From positions 682,001-746,000 of the forward strand of contig NZ_AULK01000001.1 of the NCBI RefSeq assembly GCF_000419445.1: a stretch of 64,000 nucleotides of DNA, written 5' to 3'. Of the stretch, positions 33,939-43,016 are shown piece after piece. The position numbers and the translations under genes were made by a program. Position 1 is the stretch's first letter; every line of letters starts with the position of its first letter. The stretch is from Gryllotalpicola ginsengisoli DSM 22003. Its GTDB lineage: Bacteria > Actinomycetota > Actinomycetes > Actinomycetales > Microbacteriaceae. The notes under the pieces are model-generated. The model saw only the letters and a program-made list of their open reading frames with translations. It was not told where the DNA came from and searched no databases.

Positions 33939-35456
33939 ATGTCAGAAACCCAGATCGCACCGGACCCGCAGCGCATCCCCGCCGACCTCCCGAAGCGCAT
34001 CCAGCACTACATCGGCGGCAAGTCCGTCGACTCCGTCGACGGCGACACCTTCGACGTGCTCGACCCGGTCACGAACGAGGTCTACCTGCAGGCGGCGGCC
34101 GGCAAGAAGGCCGACATCGACCGCGCCGTGCAGGCCGCCCGCACCGCGTTCCTCGAGGGGCCGTGGCCGAAGCTGCTGCCCCGCGAGCGCTCCCGCGTGC
34201 TGCACCGCATCGCCGACATCGTCGAGTCCCGCGACCAGCAGCTGGCCGAGATGGAGTCCTACGACTCCGGCCTGCCCATCACCCAGGCGCTCGGCCAGGC
34301 CCGGCGCGCGGCGGAGAACTTCCGCTTCTTCGCCGACCTGATCGTCGCCCAGGCCGACGACACCTTCAAGGTGCCCGGCCGCCAGATCAACTACGTCAAC
34401 CGCAAGCCGATCGGCGTCGCCGGGCTCATCACGCCGTGGAACACGCCGTTCATGCTCGAGTCGTGGAAGCTGGGCCCCGCGCTCGCCACCGGCAACACCG
34501 TCGTGCTGAAGCCCGCCGAGTTCACGCCCCTGTCGGCCTCGCTGTGGTCCGGCATCTTCGAGGAGGCCGGGCTGCCCGAGGGCGTGTTCAACCTCGTCAA
34601 CGGGCTCGGCGAGGACGCGGGCGACGCCCTGGTGAAGCATCCGGATGTGCCGCTCATCTCCTTCACCGGCGAGAGCCGCACCGGGCAGATCATCTTCGCC
34701 AACGCGGCCCCCTACCTGAAGGGCCTGTCGATGGAGCTCGGCGGCAAGTCGCCGGCCGTCGTGTTCGCCGACGCCGACCTCGACGCCGCCATCGACGCGA
34801 CCATCTTCGGCGTCTTCTCGCTGAACGGGGAGCGCTGCACCGCCGGCAGCCGCATCCTCGTGCAGCGCGAGGTGTACGACGAGTTCGTCGAGCGCTATGC
34901 CGCCCAGGCGAAGCGGGTCAAGGTCGGCTACCCGCACGACCCCGCCACCGAGGTCGGCGCGCTGGTGCACCCCGAGCACTACGAGAAGGTCATGAGCTAC
35001 GTCGAGCTCGGCAAGAGCGAGGGCCGGCTGGTCGCCGGCGGCGGCCGCCCCGAGGGCTTCGAGACGGGCAACTTCGTCGCCCCGACCGTGTTCGCCGACG
35101 TGAAGCCCGACGCCCGCATCTTCCAGGAGGAGATCTTCGGCCCCGTCGTCGCGATCACCCCCTTCGACGACGAGCAGGAGGCGCTCGAGCTCGCCAACAA
35201 CACCAAGTACGGCCTCGCCGCCTACATCTGGACCAACGACCTGAAGCGCGCCCACAACTTCGCGCAGGCCGTCGAGGCGGGCATGGTGTGGCTGAACTCG
35301 AACAACGTGCGCGACCTGCGCACCCCGTTCGGCGGCGTGAAGGCCTCGGGCCTCGGCCACGAGGGCGGCTACCGCTCGATCGACTTCTACACCGACCAGC
35401 AGGCCGTGCACATCACGCTCGGCAAGGTGCACAACCCCACGTTCGGCAAGGCGTGA
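33939..35456 (+). CDS. hpaE: 5-carboxymethyl-2-hydroxymuconate-semialdehyde dehydrogenase
   Basis: The 505-residue NAD-dependent aldehyde dehydrogenase has the Rossmann-type motifs and active site: PWNTPFMLESWKLGPALATGNTVVLKPAEFTP, FTGESRTGQII, SMELGGKSPAVVFADADL (catalytic Glu) and GERCTAGSRIL (catalytic Cys). INYVNRKPIGVAGLI is typical of HpaE-like enzymes. It oxidises the ring-cleavage semialdehyde made by HpaD, whose gene follows after 37 nt. GAGGGAGA lies just before the ATG at 33939. Confidence 0.87.
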   Translation: MSETQIAPDPQRIPADLPKRIQHYIGGKSVDSVDGDTFDVLDPVTNEVYLQAAAGKKADIDRAVQAARTAFLEGPWPKLLPRERSRVLHRIADIVESRDQQLAEMESYDSGLPITQALGQARRAAENFRFFADLIVAQADDTFKVPGRQINYVNRKPIGVAGLITPWNTPFMLESWKLGPALATGNTVVLKPAEFTPLSASLWSGIFEEAGLPEGVFNLVNGLGEDAGDALVKHPDVPLISFTGESRTGQIIFANAAPYLKGLSMELGGKSPAVVFADADLDAAIDATIFGVFSLNGERCTAGSRILVQREVYDEFVERYAAQAKRVKVGYPHDPATEVGALVHPEHYEKVMSYVELGKSEGRLVAGGGRPEGFETGNFVAPTVFADVKPDARIFQEEIFGPVVAITPFDDEQEALELANNTKYGLAAYIWTNDLKRAHNFAQAVEAGMVWLNSNNVRDLRTPFGGVKASGLGHEGGYRSIDFYTDQQAVHITLGKVHNPTFGKA

Positions 35457-35493
35457 ACGGCGCGAAGAGGCGCCAGACAAGGAGAACGAACCC

Positions 35494-36606
35494 ATGACCG
35501 ATCCCATCCCCGCACCCGCGAACCCGATCCCCACCCCGACGTCGCCGGCGCCGGACGTGCTGCGCTGCGCGTACCTCGAGCTGCAGGTGACCGACCTGAA
35601 GCGCTCCCGTGACTTCTACGTCGACGTGCTCGGCCTCGTCGTCACCGAGGAGGACGAGAACACCGTCTACCTGCGCTCCCTCGAGGAGTTCATCCACCAC
35701 AACCTGGTGCTGCGCCAGGGCCCCGTGGCGGCCGCCGCCGCATTCGCGTACCGGGTGCGCAGCCCCGAGGAGCTCGACAAGGCGGTCGCGTTCTACACCG
35801 AGCTCGGCTGCCGCGTCGAGCGGCGCAAGGAGGGCTTCGTCAAGGGCATCGGCGACGCGGTGCGCGTGGAGGACCCGCTCGGCTTCCCGTACGAGTTCTT
35901 CTACGAGGTCGAGCACGTCGAGCGCCTGGCCTGGCACTACGAGCTGTACGGCGCGGGCGCGATCGTGCGCCTGGACCACTTCAACCAGGTCACCCCCGAC
36001 GTGCCGCGCGCGGTCAAGTACATGACCGACCTGGGCTTCCGCACCACCGAGGACATCCAGGACGACAAGGGCACCGTGTACGCCGCCTGGATGCGCCGCA
36101 AGCCGACCGTGCACGACACCGCCATGACCGGCGGCGACGGGCCCCGGCTGCACCACATCGCCTTCGCGACCCACGAGAAGCACAACATCATCGCGATCTG
36201 CGACAAGCTCGGCGCCCTGCGCCGCTCCGACGCGATCGAGCGCGGCCCCGGCCGGCACGGCGTCTCCAACGCGTTCTACCTGTACCTGCGCGACCCCGAC
36301 GGGCACCGGGTGGAGATCTACACGCAGGACTACTACACGGGCGACCCCGACAACCCGGTCGTCACGTGGGACGTACACGACAACCAGCGCCGCGACTGGT
36401 GGGGAGCGCCGGTGGTGCCGAGCTGGTACACCGAGGCATCCCTCGTGCTCGACCTCGACGGCAACCCGCAGCCGCTCACCACGCGCACGGAGGATCGGGA
36501 GATGGACGTGACCATCGGCGCCGACGGCTTCTCCTACACGCGACCGGAGGAGCCGGAGCTGCCGTCCTGGAAGCAGGGCGAGTACAAGCTCGGCCACCAG
36601 CTGTGA
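35494..36606 (+). CDS. hpaD: 3,4-dihydroxyphenylacetate 2,3-dioxygenase (type I extradiol)
   Basis: The 370-residue vicinal-oxygen-chelate dioxygenase opens homoprotocatechuate between C2 and C3. The metal ligands are visible as His162 (RLDHFNQ), His221 (LHHIAF) and Glu274 (HRVEIY). They are exactly seven positions later than His155, His214 and Glu267 of the Brevibacterium fuscum enzyme, matching a longer N-terminus here. The protein is of the actinobacterial type I kind, unlike the type II HpaD of E. coli. AAGGAGAACG precedes the ATG. Its stop overlaps the hydratase start by 4 nt. Confidence 0.93.
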   Translation: MTDPIPAPANPIPTPTSPAPDVLRCAYLELQVTDLKRSRDFYVDVLGLVVTEEDENTVYLRSLEEFIHHNLVLRQGPVAAAAAFAYRVRSPEELDKAVAFYTELGCRVERRKEGFVKGIGDAVRVEDPLGFPYEFFYEVEHVERLAWHYELYGAGAIVRLDHFNQVTPDVPRAVKYMTDLGFRTTEDIQDDKGTVYAAWMRRKPTVHDTAMTGGDGPRLHHIAFATHEKHNIIAICDKLGALRRSDAIERGPGRHGVSNAFYLYLRDPDGHRVEIYTQDYYTGDPDNPVVTWDVHDNQRRDWWGAPVVPSWYTEASLVLDLDGNPQPLTTRTEDREMDVTIGADGFSYTRPEEPELPSWKQGEYKLGHQL

Positions 36607-37409
36607 GCGAGGCGACGAGACGGATGCTTCCAGAGCAGCAGATCATCGCCATCGCCGATGAGCTGGCGGCGGCGGAGCAGCAGCGGGGCACGATCCCACT
36701 GCTGACCGCCCGGTTCCCCGACATGACCGTGGAGGACGCCTACGCGGTGCAGAACGAGTGGCGCCGGCGCGGCATCGCGGCCGGCCGGCGCCCCGTCGGC
36801 CGCAAGATCGGCCTGACCTCGAAGGTCATGCAGGCGGCCACCGGCATCACCGAGCCCGACTACGGGGCGATCTTCGCCGACATGGTGTTCGAGAGCGGCC
36901 GCGTCGTCGAGCACGGCCGGTTCTCCAATGTGCGCATCGAGGTGGAGCTCGCCTTCGTGCTCGGCAGCGCGCTCGAGGGCCCCGGCACCACGATCTTCGA
37001 CGTGCTGCGCGCCACCGAGTACGTGGTGCCGGCGCTGGAGATCCTCTCCAGCCGCATCGAGATGCAGGGCCGCACCATCGTCGACACCATCAGCGACAAC
37101 GCCGCGATGGGGGCGATGGTGTACGGCGGCACCCCGACCGCGCCCGACGCGATCGACCTGCGCCGGGTCTCCGCGCTGCTGTACCGCAACGAGACGATCG
37201 AGGAGTCGGGCGTCGCCGCGGCGGTGCTCGGGCACCCCGCCATGGGCGTGGCCTGGCTCGCCGACAAGCTCGCGCAGCACGGCGACAGGCTCGAGGCCGG
37301 CGAGATCGTGCTCGCCGGCTCGTTCACCCGCCCCATGTGGGTCGAGAAGGGCGACACCGTGCTGGCCGACTACGCCGAGATGGGGACCGTGACATGCCGC
37401 TTCGTCTGA
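36603..37409 (+). CDS. hpaH: 2-oxo-hept-4-ene-1,7-dioate hydratase
   Basis: The 268-residue enzyme of the hydratase/decarboxylase family adds water to the dienoate from the previous step. Typical segments are TVEDAYAVQNEWRRRGIAAGRRPVGRKIGLTSKVMQAATGI, IEVELAFVLG (metal-binding Glu residues), ALEILSSRI and DTISDNAAMGAMVYGG. The GTG at 36603 overlaps the hpaD stop (GTGA) and gives a length close to the 267 residues of E. coli HpaH. An ATG at 36624 is the alternative start. Confidence 0.9.
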   Translation: MSEATRRMLPEQQIIAIADELAAAEQQRGTIPLLTARFPDMTVEDAYAVQNEWRRRGIAAGRRPVGRKIGLTSKVMQAATGITEPDYGAIFADMVFESGRVVEHGRFSNVRIEVELAFVLGSALEGPGTTIFDVLRATEYVVPALEILSSRIEMQGRTIVDTISDNAAMGAMVYGGTPTAPDAIDLRRVSALLYRNETIEESGVAAAVLGHPAMGVAWLADKLAQHGDRLEAGEIVLAGSFTRPMWVEKGDTVLADYAEMGTVTCRFV

Positions 37410-38179
37410 ACCCCACCCTGCGCGACCGCCTCGCCGACAGCGGGCGGCCGCTGTTCGGCGGCTGGGTGTGCTCCGGCTCGCCGGTCATGGCCGAGATCAT
37501 GGCCGGATCCGGCCTGGACTGGGTGCTCATCGACATGGAGCACGCGCCCAACGGCCTCGAGTCGACCCTCGCCCAGCTGTATGCCGTCTCCGGCTACCCC
37601 ACCACGCCGGTCGTGCGCGTGCCCGACGGGGACACCGTGATCATCAAGCAGGTGCTCGACCTCGGGGCGCAGAACATCCTCGTGCCGATGGTCTCCACCC
37701 CCGAGCAGGCGCAGCAGGTGGCGCGGGCCGCGCAGTACCCGCCCGCCGGCGTGCGCGGCGTGGGCAGCGCGCTGGCCCGCTCCGGCCGGTGGAGCCGGGT
37801 CGACGGATACCTGCAGCACGGCGCCGACCACGTGTCGGTGTTCGTGCAGATCGAGACGGAGGAGGGCGTGGCCAACGCGGAGGCGATCGCCGCCACGCCG
37901 GGCGTCGACGGCGTGTTCCTCGGGCCGAGCGACCTCGCCGCGTCCATGGGCCTGCTCGGCCAGCAGACGCACCCCGACGTGGTCGCGGCGGCGCATCGCG
38001 CCTTCGCCGGCGTCGCCGCCGCCGGCAAGCCGGTCGGCGTGAACGCCTTCGACCCCGCCGCCGCCCGCGCCTACGCCGACGCGGGCGCCCGATTCATCCT
38101 GGTCGGCGCCGACGTGGCGCTCGTGGCCCGCGCCTCCGAGCGCCTCGCCGCCGACTTCATCACAGACTCCAAGGAGTAG
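37394..38179 (+). CDS. hpaI: 4-hydroxy-2-oxoheptanedioate aldolase
   Basis: The 261-residue class II aldolase cleaves 4-hydroxy-2-oxo-heptane-1,7-dioate to pyruvate and succinate semialdehyde. The HpaI/HpcH barrel is seen in GSGLDWVLIDMEHAPNG (catalytic His), VVRVPDGDTVIIKQVLDLGAQNILVPMV (Arg), VFVQIETEEGVANAEAIA (metal Glu), GVFLGPSDLAASMG (metal Asp) and KPVGVNAFDP. The ATG at 37394 lies inside the end of hpaH (16-nt overlap). The last codons contain the AAGGAG used by the next gene. Confidence 0.92.
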   Translation: MPLRLNPTLRDRLADSGRPLFGGWVCSGSPVMAEIMAGSGLDWVLIDMEHAPNGLESTLAQLYAVSGYPTTPVVRVPDGDTVIIKQVLDLGAQNILVPMVSTPEQAQQVARAAQYPPAGVRGVGSALARSGRWSRVDGYLQHGADHVSVFVQIETEEGVANAEAIAATPGVDGVFLGPSDLAASMGLLGQQTHPDVVAAAHRAFAGVAAAGKPVGVNAFDPAAARAYADAGARFILVGADVALVARASERLAADFITDSKE

Positions 38180-38181
38180 AC

Positions 38182-39645
38182 ATGACCGACCGCGAATCCC
38201 GGCTGCTGGCCTCCGTGCCGAACCGGCTCTTCATCGGCGGCGAATGGGTCTACGGCGAGGGCGCCGCCACCTTCGCCGTGCGCGACCCCGCGACCGCCGA
38301 GGTGGTGCGCGAGGTCGCCGACGCGACCGCCGCCGACGGCATCCGTGCCCTGGACGCGGCCGTCGCCGCGCAGGACGCGTGGGCCGCCACCGCTCCCCGC
38401 ACCCGCAGCGACATCCTGCGCCGGGCGTGGGAGCTCGTGCAGGAGCGCAAGGACGACCTCGCGCTGCTGATGACGATCGAGATGGGCAAGCCGCTTCCCG
38501 AGGCCCTCGGCGAGGTCGCCTACGGCGGCGAGTTCCTGCGCTGGTTCAGCGAGGAGGCGGTGCGCATCTCGGGCCGCTACGGGCTGAACCCCGAGGGCAC
38601 CGGCCGCATGATCGTCTCGCAGCACCCGGTCGGGCCGTCGTTCTTCATCACGCCGTGGAACTTCCCGTTCGCGATGGCGACGCGGAAGATCGCGCCCGCC
38701 CTGGCGGCCGGCTGCACCGTGGTGATCAAGCCGCCGCAGCTGACGCCGCTGACCACCCTGTTCTTCACGCAGCTGCTGGTGGAGGCGGGGCTGCCCGCCG
38801 GGGTCGTCAACGTCGTGACCTCCTCGTCCTCCAGCCGCGTCTCGGCGCCGATCATCGCCGACAGCCGGCTGCGCAAGCTGTCCTTCACGGGTTCGACCGA
38901 GGTGGGGCGCAAGCTGATCGCGCAGGCGGCCGACAACGTGCTGCGCGTCTCGATGGAGCTCGGCGGCAACGCGCCGTTCCTGGTCTTCGACGACGCCGAC
39001 CTCGACAAGGCGGTCGAGGGGGCGCTGGCGGCGAAGTTCCGCAACATCGGCCAGGCGTGCACCGCGGCGAACCGCTTCATCGTGCACGAGGCGGTCGCCG
39101 ACGAGTTCACCCGGCGCGTCACGGAGCGCGTCAAGGCCATGCGCGTCGGGCGCGGCACCGAGGAGGGCGTCACGATCGGCCCGCTCATCGACGACGACGC
39201 GGTCGCCAAGGCCGACGAGTTGGTGACGGATGCCGCGAGCCGCGGGGCCACCGTGGTGACCGGCGGCCGCCGCCTCGAGGGCCCGGGCACGTTCTACGAG
39301 CCGACCGTGGTCGCGGGCGTGCAGCCGGGCAGCTCGATCCTCGTGGAGGAGATCTTCGGCCCGGTGCTCGCGGTCGCGACCTTCCGCGACGAGGACGAGG
39401 CGGTCAGGCTCGCCAACAGCACGGAGTACGGCCTCGTCTCCTACGTGTACACGCGCGACCTCGCCCGCGGGCACCGCATGATCGACCGGCTGGAGACGGG
39501 CATGATGGGCCTGAACGCCGGGGTGGTCTCGAATGCGGCGGCGCCGTTCGGCGGGGTGAAGCAGTCGGGCGTCGGCCGCGAGGGGGGTCTCGAGGGCATC
39601 CACGAGTTCCTGTCCACGAAGTACACGCTGCTGCCGGTGGAGTGA
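38182..39645 (+). CDS. Succinate-semialdehyde dehydrogenase-like aldehyde dehydrogenase
   Basis: The 487-residue ALDH has PWNFPFAMATRKIAPALAAGCTVVIKPPQLTPLT, FTGSTEVGRKLI, SMELGGNAPFLVFDDADLDKAV (general-base Glu) and GQACTAANRFIVHEAV (catalytic Cys), and ends GGVKQSGVGREGGLEGIHEFLSTKY. These are GabD-like features. Placed directly after hpaI, it should turn the succinate semialdehyde released by the aldolase into succinate for the TCA cycle. The spacing to hpaI is 2 nt and the ribosome site lies within hpaI. Confidence 0.87.
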   Translation: MTDRESRLLASVPNRLFIGGEWVYGEGAATFAVRDPATAEVVREVADATAADGIRALDAAVAAQDAWAATAPRTRSDILRRAWELVQERKDDLALLMTIEMGKPLPEALGEVAYGGEFLRWFSEEAVRISGRYGLNPEGTGRMIVSQHPVGPSFFITPWNFPFAMATRKIAPALAAGCTVVIKPPQLTPLTTLFFTQLLVEAGLPAGVVNVVTSSSSSRVSAPIIADSRLRKLSFTGSTEVGRKLIAQAADNVLRVSMELGGNAPFLVFDDADLDKAVEGALAAKFRNIGQACTAANRFIVHEAVADEFTRRVTERVKAMRVGRGTEEGVTIGPLIDDDAVAKADELVTDAASRGATVVTGGRRLEGPGTFYEPTVVAGVQPGSSILVEEIFGPVLAVATFRDEDEAVRLANSTEYGLVSYVYTRDLARGHRMIDRLETGMMGLNAGVVSNAAAPFGGVKQSGVGREGGLEGIHEFLSTKYTLLPVE

Positions 39646-39678
39646 GCGGTGCGGTGGCCGGCGCGTCCACGCCGCCGG

Positions 39679-40845
39679 TCACCGCGCAAGCCACAGCGCG
39701 CCGACGGCCGCGGCGACGGTGACGGGCGCCAGCAGCGCGCCGAGCGCGAGGTAGCGCCCCCAGCGCAGCCGCACCCCGAGCCGCGTCAGCCGCTCGTGCC
39801 AGAGCAGGGTCGCCAACGACGCCCACGGGGTGACGAGCGGCCCCGCATTGACCCCGACGAGCAGGGCGAAGGTGGCCGCCGCACCGTGCGCGGTGGGCTC
39901 GAGGGCCAGGTAGGCGGGGAGGTTGTCGGCGAGGTTCGCCGCTGCCGCCCCGACTCCGGCGACCCCGAGCAGCGCCGGCAGACCGTCGCCGGAGCGCACG
40001 ATGCGCTCGAGCACGGCGGTCAGCCCCGCCGCGTCCAGGGCCGACATGGCGAGGAACAGGCCGCAGCTGAGCAGCAGCAGCGGCCACGGCAGCAGCTCGA
40101 CGGTCAGCTCGCGGGGCCGCAGCACGGCGAACGCGGCGCCGAGCACGAGGGCGGCGGCCACGGCCGGCAGCCACACCGGCACCCCGGAGAGGAGCCCGGC
40201 GACCAGCAGCACCAGCACGACCGCCGCGATGACGACGAGGCGCTGATCGACGACCTCGACCCGCGTCGGCGGCGCATAGCTGCGGGACAGCTCACGACGG
40301 AACAGGACCGCCACGAGCGCGCACGGCGCGGCGACGCCGACCGCCTCGGCCGGCCAGGAAGCCTGGGCGAAGGCGGCCGGGCCGATGCCGCCCAGGTGCT
40401 GCTCGGCGAGCAGGTTGGTCAGGTTGGAGACGGGCAGCAGCAGGGATGCCGCGTTCGCCAGCCACACCGTCGTGAGCGCGAACGGCAGCGGGTCGAGCCC
40501 CACCCGCCGGGCGAGCACGATCACGATCGGGGTAAGCAGCACCGCGGTCGTGTCGAGCGAGAGGAACGCGGTGCTCGCGGTGGCGATGGCCGCGATGAGC
40601 AGCCAGAGCAGCCACGCCCGGCCGCGGCCGGCGCGGGCCGCCCACGTGGCGATCGCGTCGAACAGCCCCGCGGCAGTGCTGAGCTCGGCGACCACCGTGA
40701 TCGCGGTGACGAAGAGCAGCACCGGCCAGACGCGCGCGCCGAGGGCCGCGGCATCCGATGCCGGCAGGATGCCGAGCGCCACCGCGATCGCGCCGCACCC
40801 GAGCAGCACCGTGCCGAGCAGGGCGGTGCGCAGCGGGCGGGTCAC
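39679..40845 (-). CDS. ArsB/SLC13-like ion transporter
   Basis: The 388-residue protein has about 10 membrane segments of the ion transporter (IT) superfamily. Repeated re-entrant motifs are FLSLDTTAVLLTPIVIVLARRVG with VWLANAASLLLPVSNLTNLLAEQ in the first half and ANLADNLPAYLALEP with LLVGVNAGPLVTPWASLATLLWHERL in the second. This is the pattern of ArsB and SLC13-like permeases. No arsC or arsR is nearby, so arsenite export is not supported. No ATG fits, and GTG at 40845 is the first plausible start. Confidence 0.75.
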   Translation of the reverse strand: MTRPLRTALLGTVLLGCGAIAVALGILPASDAAALGARVWPVLLFVTAITVVAELSTAAGLFDAIATWAARAGRGRAWLLWLLIAAIATASTAFLSLDTTAVLLTPIVIVLARRVGLDPLPFALTTVWLANAASLLLPVSNLTNLLAEQHLGGIGPAAFAQASWPAEAVGVAAPCALVAVLFRRELSRSYAPPTRVEVVDQRLVVIAAVVLVLLVAGLLSGVPVWLPAVAAALVLGAAFAVLRPRELTVELLPWPLLLLSCGLFLAMSALDAAGLTAVLERIVRSGDGLPALLGVAGVGAAAANLADNLPAYLALEPTAHGAAATFALLVGVNAGPLVTPWASLATLLWHERLTRLGVRLRWGRYLALGALLAPVTVAAAVGALWLAR

Positions 40846-40885
40846 GCCTTCAGTCTCGCCCCGCCCGCGCCCCGTGCTCCGTGCG

Positions 40886-41257
40886 CTACCAGCACAGGCA
40901 GAACGGATGCCCCGCCGGGTCGGCGTACACCCGGAAGCCCTCCTGAGCGTCGAGCTCGTACTCCGCCTTGAGCAGCTCGGCCCCGACCTGCCGCGCGTGC
41001 GCATCCGCCGCGGCGATGTCGTCGACGTAGAGGTCGAGATGGAGCTGCTGCGGCTGCCCGTCGGGCCACTCGGGGCGGACGTGGTTCGGCGCGAGCTGGA
41101 AGCCCATGCGCGGCTCGCCGCCGACCCTCAGCGTGTGCCAGTCGTCTTCCTTGACGACCTCGGTCTCGGCCTCGCCGCCGAGCAGCGCCGCCCAGAACGA
41201 GCTCTCGGCCTCGAGGTCCGCCGTGTCGAACACGACGATCTGCTTCTTCACCTTCAT
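40886..41257 (-). CDS. VOC/glyoxalase-family protein
   Basis: The 123-residue protein is a single vicinal-oxygen-chelate module: IVVFDTADLEAESSFWAALLGG at the start, LHLDLYVDDIAAADAHARQVGAELL in the middle and VYADPAGHPFCLCW at the end. Metal-binding positions are only partly kept (His in LHLDL), so lyase activity is uncertain. Members often serve as antibiotic- or metabolite-binding proteins. It lies 40 nt from the permease gene on the same strand. Confidence 0.78.
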   Translation of the reverse strand: MKVKKQIVVFDTADLEAESSFWAALLGGEAETEVVKEDDWHTLRVGGEPRMGFQLAPNHVRPEWPDGQPQQLHLDLYVDDIAAADAHARQVGAELLKAEYELDAQEGFRVYADPAGHPFCLCW

Positions 41258-41346
41258 GCTGCGATCGTGCCCCGCGCCGCCGACATTCACGCAACACGGG
41301 TCGGCGGGCGAGCGCGTCGCGGGCGCTGTGTGCTTACGATCCCAGG

Positions 41347-42348
41347 GTGAGCGATGGCCGGCAGACCGACCCCTCGGAGCGGGCGCACCGGCGTGCGGCC
41401 GTGATCTGCAACCCGACCAAGGTCGACCTGCCCCGCCTCCGCGCGGCGGTCGAGAAGAGCACCGCCGACGCCGGCTGGGAGCCGGCCGCGTGGTTCGAGA
41501 CGACGCCGGACGACCCAGGCCACTCCGCCGTCCGCAGCGCCCTCGCGGGCGGCGCATCCGTGCTCATCGTCGCCGGCGGCGACGGAACCGTGCGCGCGGT
41601 CGTCGAAGAACTGGGCGGGCGGCCCGTGCCGGTCGCCGTGGTCCCCGCGGGCACGGGCAACCTGCTCGCCCGCAACCTCGGGCTGCCCATGAACGATCTG
41701 CAGGCCTCGGTGCGCGCCGCCTTCAGCGAGCGGGAGCGGCGCATCGACGTGGCCACCGCCGAGCTCACCCGACCCGACGGCAGCACCAGCTCGCACGCCT
41801 TCGTCGTGATGGCCGGCATCGGGCTGGACGCGCGGATGGCGGCCGAGACGAGCGCCGCCCTCAAGTCCCGGATGGGCTGGGTGGCCTACGCCGATCCGAT
41901 CAGCCGCTCCATCATGTCCGGCCACCGGTTCTCCTTCCACTACGCCGTGGACGGCGCCCCGCCCCGCGGCGTGCGCGCCCACACGGTGATCGTGGGCAAC
42001 TGCGGCACGCTGACCGCGAACGTGCTGCTCATCCCCGACGCCCGGCCCGACGACGGCATCCTCGACGCCGTCGTGCTTCGCCCCCAGGGCGTGAAGGGGT
42101 GGGCGCAGGTGGGCGTGCGGCTCGTGTTCGCCCGGTTCCTGCACCGCACCGCGACCGGGATGCGGCTGCGGCGGGCGCTGCGCAGCCCGCGCGCCCTGCG
42201 CTTCGCCCGGGCGCGCCGCATCGACGTGCGCCTCACCGAGCCGCAGCTGGTCGAACTCGACGGCGACGACATGGGCGCCATCGCCGCCGCCTCCATCCGG
42301 GTGCTGCCCCGGGCCCTCGTGCTGCGCGTCCCTATACTGCGACGGTGA
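41347..42348 (+). CDS. Diacylglycerol kinase-family lipid kinase
   Basis: The 333-residue protein has the DAGK catalytic domain: AAVICNPTKVDLPRLR, then the nucleotide motif VLIVAGGDGTVRAVVEEL, VPAGTGNLLARNLGLP and the later VVMAGIGLDARM. The C-terminal half shows the beta-sandwich pattern of DgkB/YegS. It probably phosphorylates diacylglycerol or a related lipid at the inner leaflet. The GTG start is used at 41347, and the stop overlaps the response-regulator start in GTGA, so it may be co-expressed with the two-component system. Confidence 0.83.
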   Translation: MSDGRQTDPSERAHRRAAVICNPTKVDLPRLRAAVEKSTADAGWEPAAWFETTPDDPGHSAVRSALAGGASVLIVAGGDGTVRAVVEELGGRPVPVAVVPAGTGNLLARNLGLPMNDLQASVRAAFSERERRIDVATAELTRPDGSTSSHAFVVMAGIGLDARMAAETSAALKSRMGWVAYADPISRSIMSGHRFSFHYAVDGAPPRGVRAHTVIVGNCGTLTANVLLIPDARPDDGILDAVVLRPQGVKGWAQVGVRLVFARFLHRTATGMRLRRALRSPRALRFARARRIDVRLTEPQLVELDGDDMGAIAAASIRVLPRALVLRVPILRR

Positions 42349-43016
42349 CCGACGAGCGCACCCGCATCCTGGTCGCCGAGGATGATCGACGCCTCGCGGC
42401 GATGCTCGAGCAGCTGCTGCGCTCTGAGGGGTACGAGGTGGTGCTCGCCCACGACGGGCAGGCGGCGTTGCACGCGGTGCTGACCCGGCCGTTCGACCTG
42501 CTGCTGTTCGACCGGGGCCTGCCGGTGCGCGACGGACTCGACGTCCTGGAAGCCCTCAGGGCGCAGGGAAACGCGGTTCCGGCGCTCATCCTGTCGGCAC
42601 TCGGCAACCCGTCGGACCGGGTCGAGGGCCTCACCAGAGGCGCCGAGGACTACCTCGCCAAGCCGTTCGACATCGACGAGCTGCTGGCGCGCCTGCGCGT
42701 GCTGCGCCGCAAGAGCGCGGCGCCGACCGGCGGGCTCGCGGTGCCGGGCGGGGTGCTTCACCCGCAACGCCACCAGGTCGACCTCGGCGAAGGCCGCACG
42801 GTCGTGCTGTCGGAGCGGGAGAACGACCTGCTCGCGATGCTCGCCCGCCGGCCGCGGCAGGTGTTCACCCGTGAGGAACTGCTCGACTCCGTGTTCGCCG
42901 ACGCCGACGACACCGGCGTGGTCGACAGCTACGTCCACCACCTGCGCAAGAAGCTCGGCCGCGAGTGCGTGCTGACCGTGCGCGGCGTCGGCTACGCCCT
43001 CGGGCGGCTGCCGTGA
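42345..43016 (+). CDS. OmpR-family response regulator
   Basis: The 223-residue regulator has a receiver domain (RILVAEDDRRLAAMLEQLL; phosphoacceptor Asp in LLLFDRGLPVRDG; Lys in YLAKPFDIDELLARLR) and a C-terminal winged helix (LSERENDLLAMLARRPRQVFTREELLDSVF...VDSYVHHLRKKLG...VRGVGYAL). Its start overlaps the kinase-like gene before it and its stop overlaps the histidine kinase gene after it. The downstream redox operon at 44.4-47.8 kb is the probable target. Confidence 0.9.
   Translation: MTDERTRILVAEDDRRLAAMLEQLLRSEGYEVVLAHDGQAALHAVLTRPFDLLLFDRGLPVRDGLDVLEALRAQGNAVPALILSALGNPSDRVEGLTRGAEDYLAKPFDIDELLARLRVLRRKSAAPTGGLAVPGGVLHPQRHQVDLGEGRTVVLSERENDLLAMLARRPRQVFTREELLDSVFADADDTGVVDSYVHHLRKKLGRECVLTVRGVGYALGRLP

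Noticed and set aside
39679-40845. Arsenite export system
   Set aside because: The permease resembles ArsB, but neither arsR, arsC nor an arsenate-type neighbour is present.
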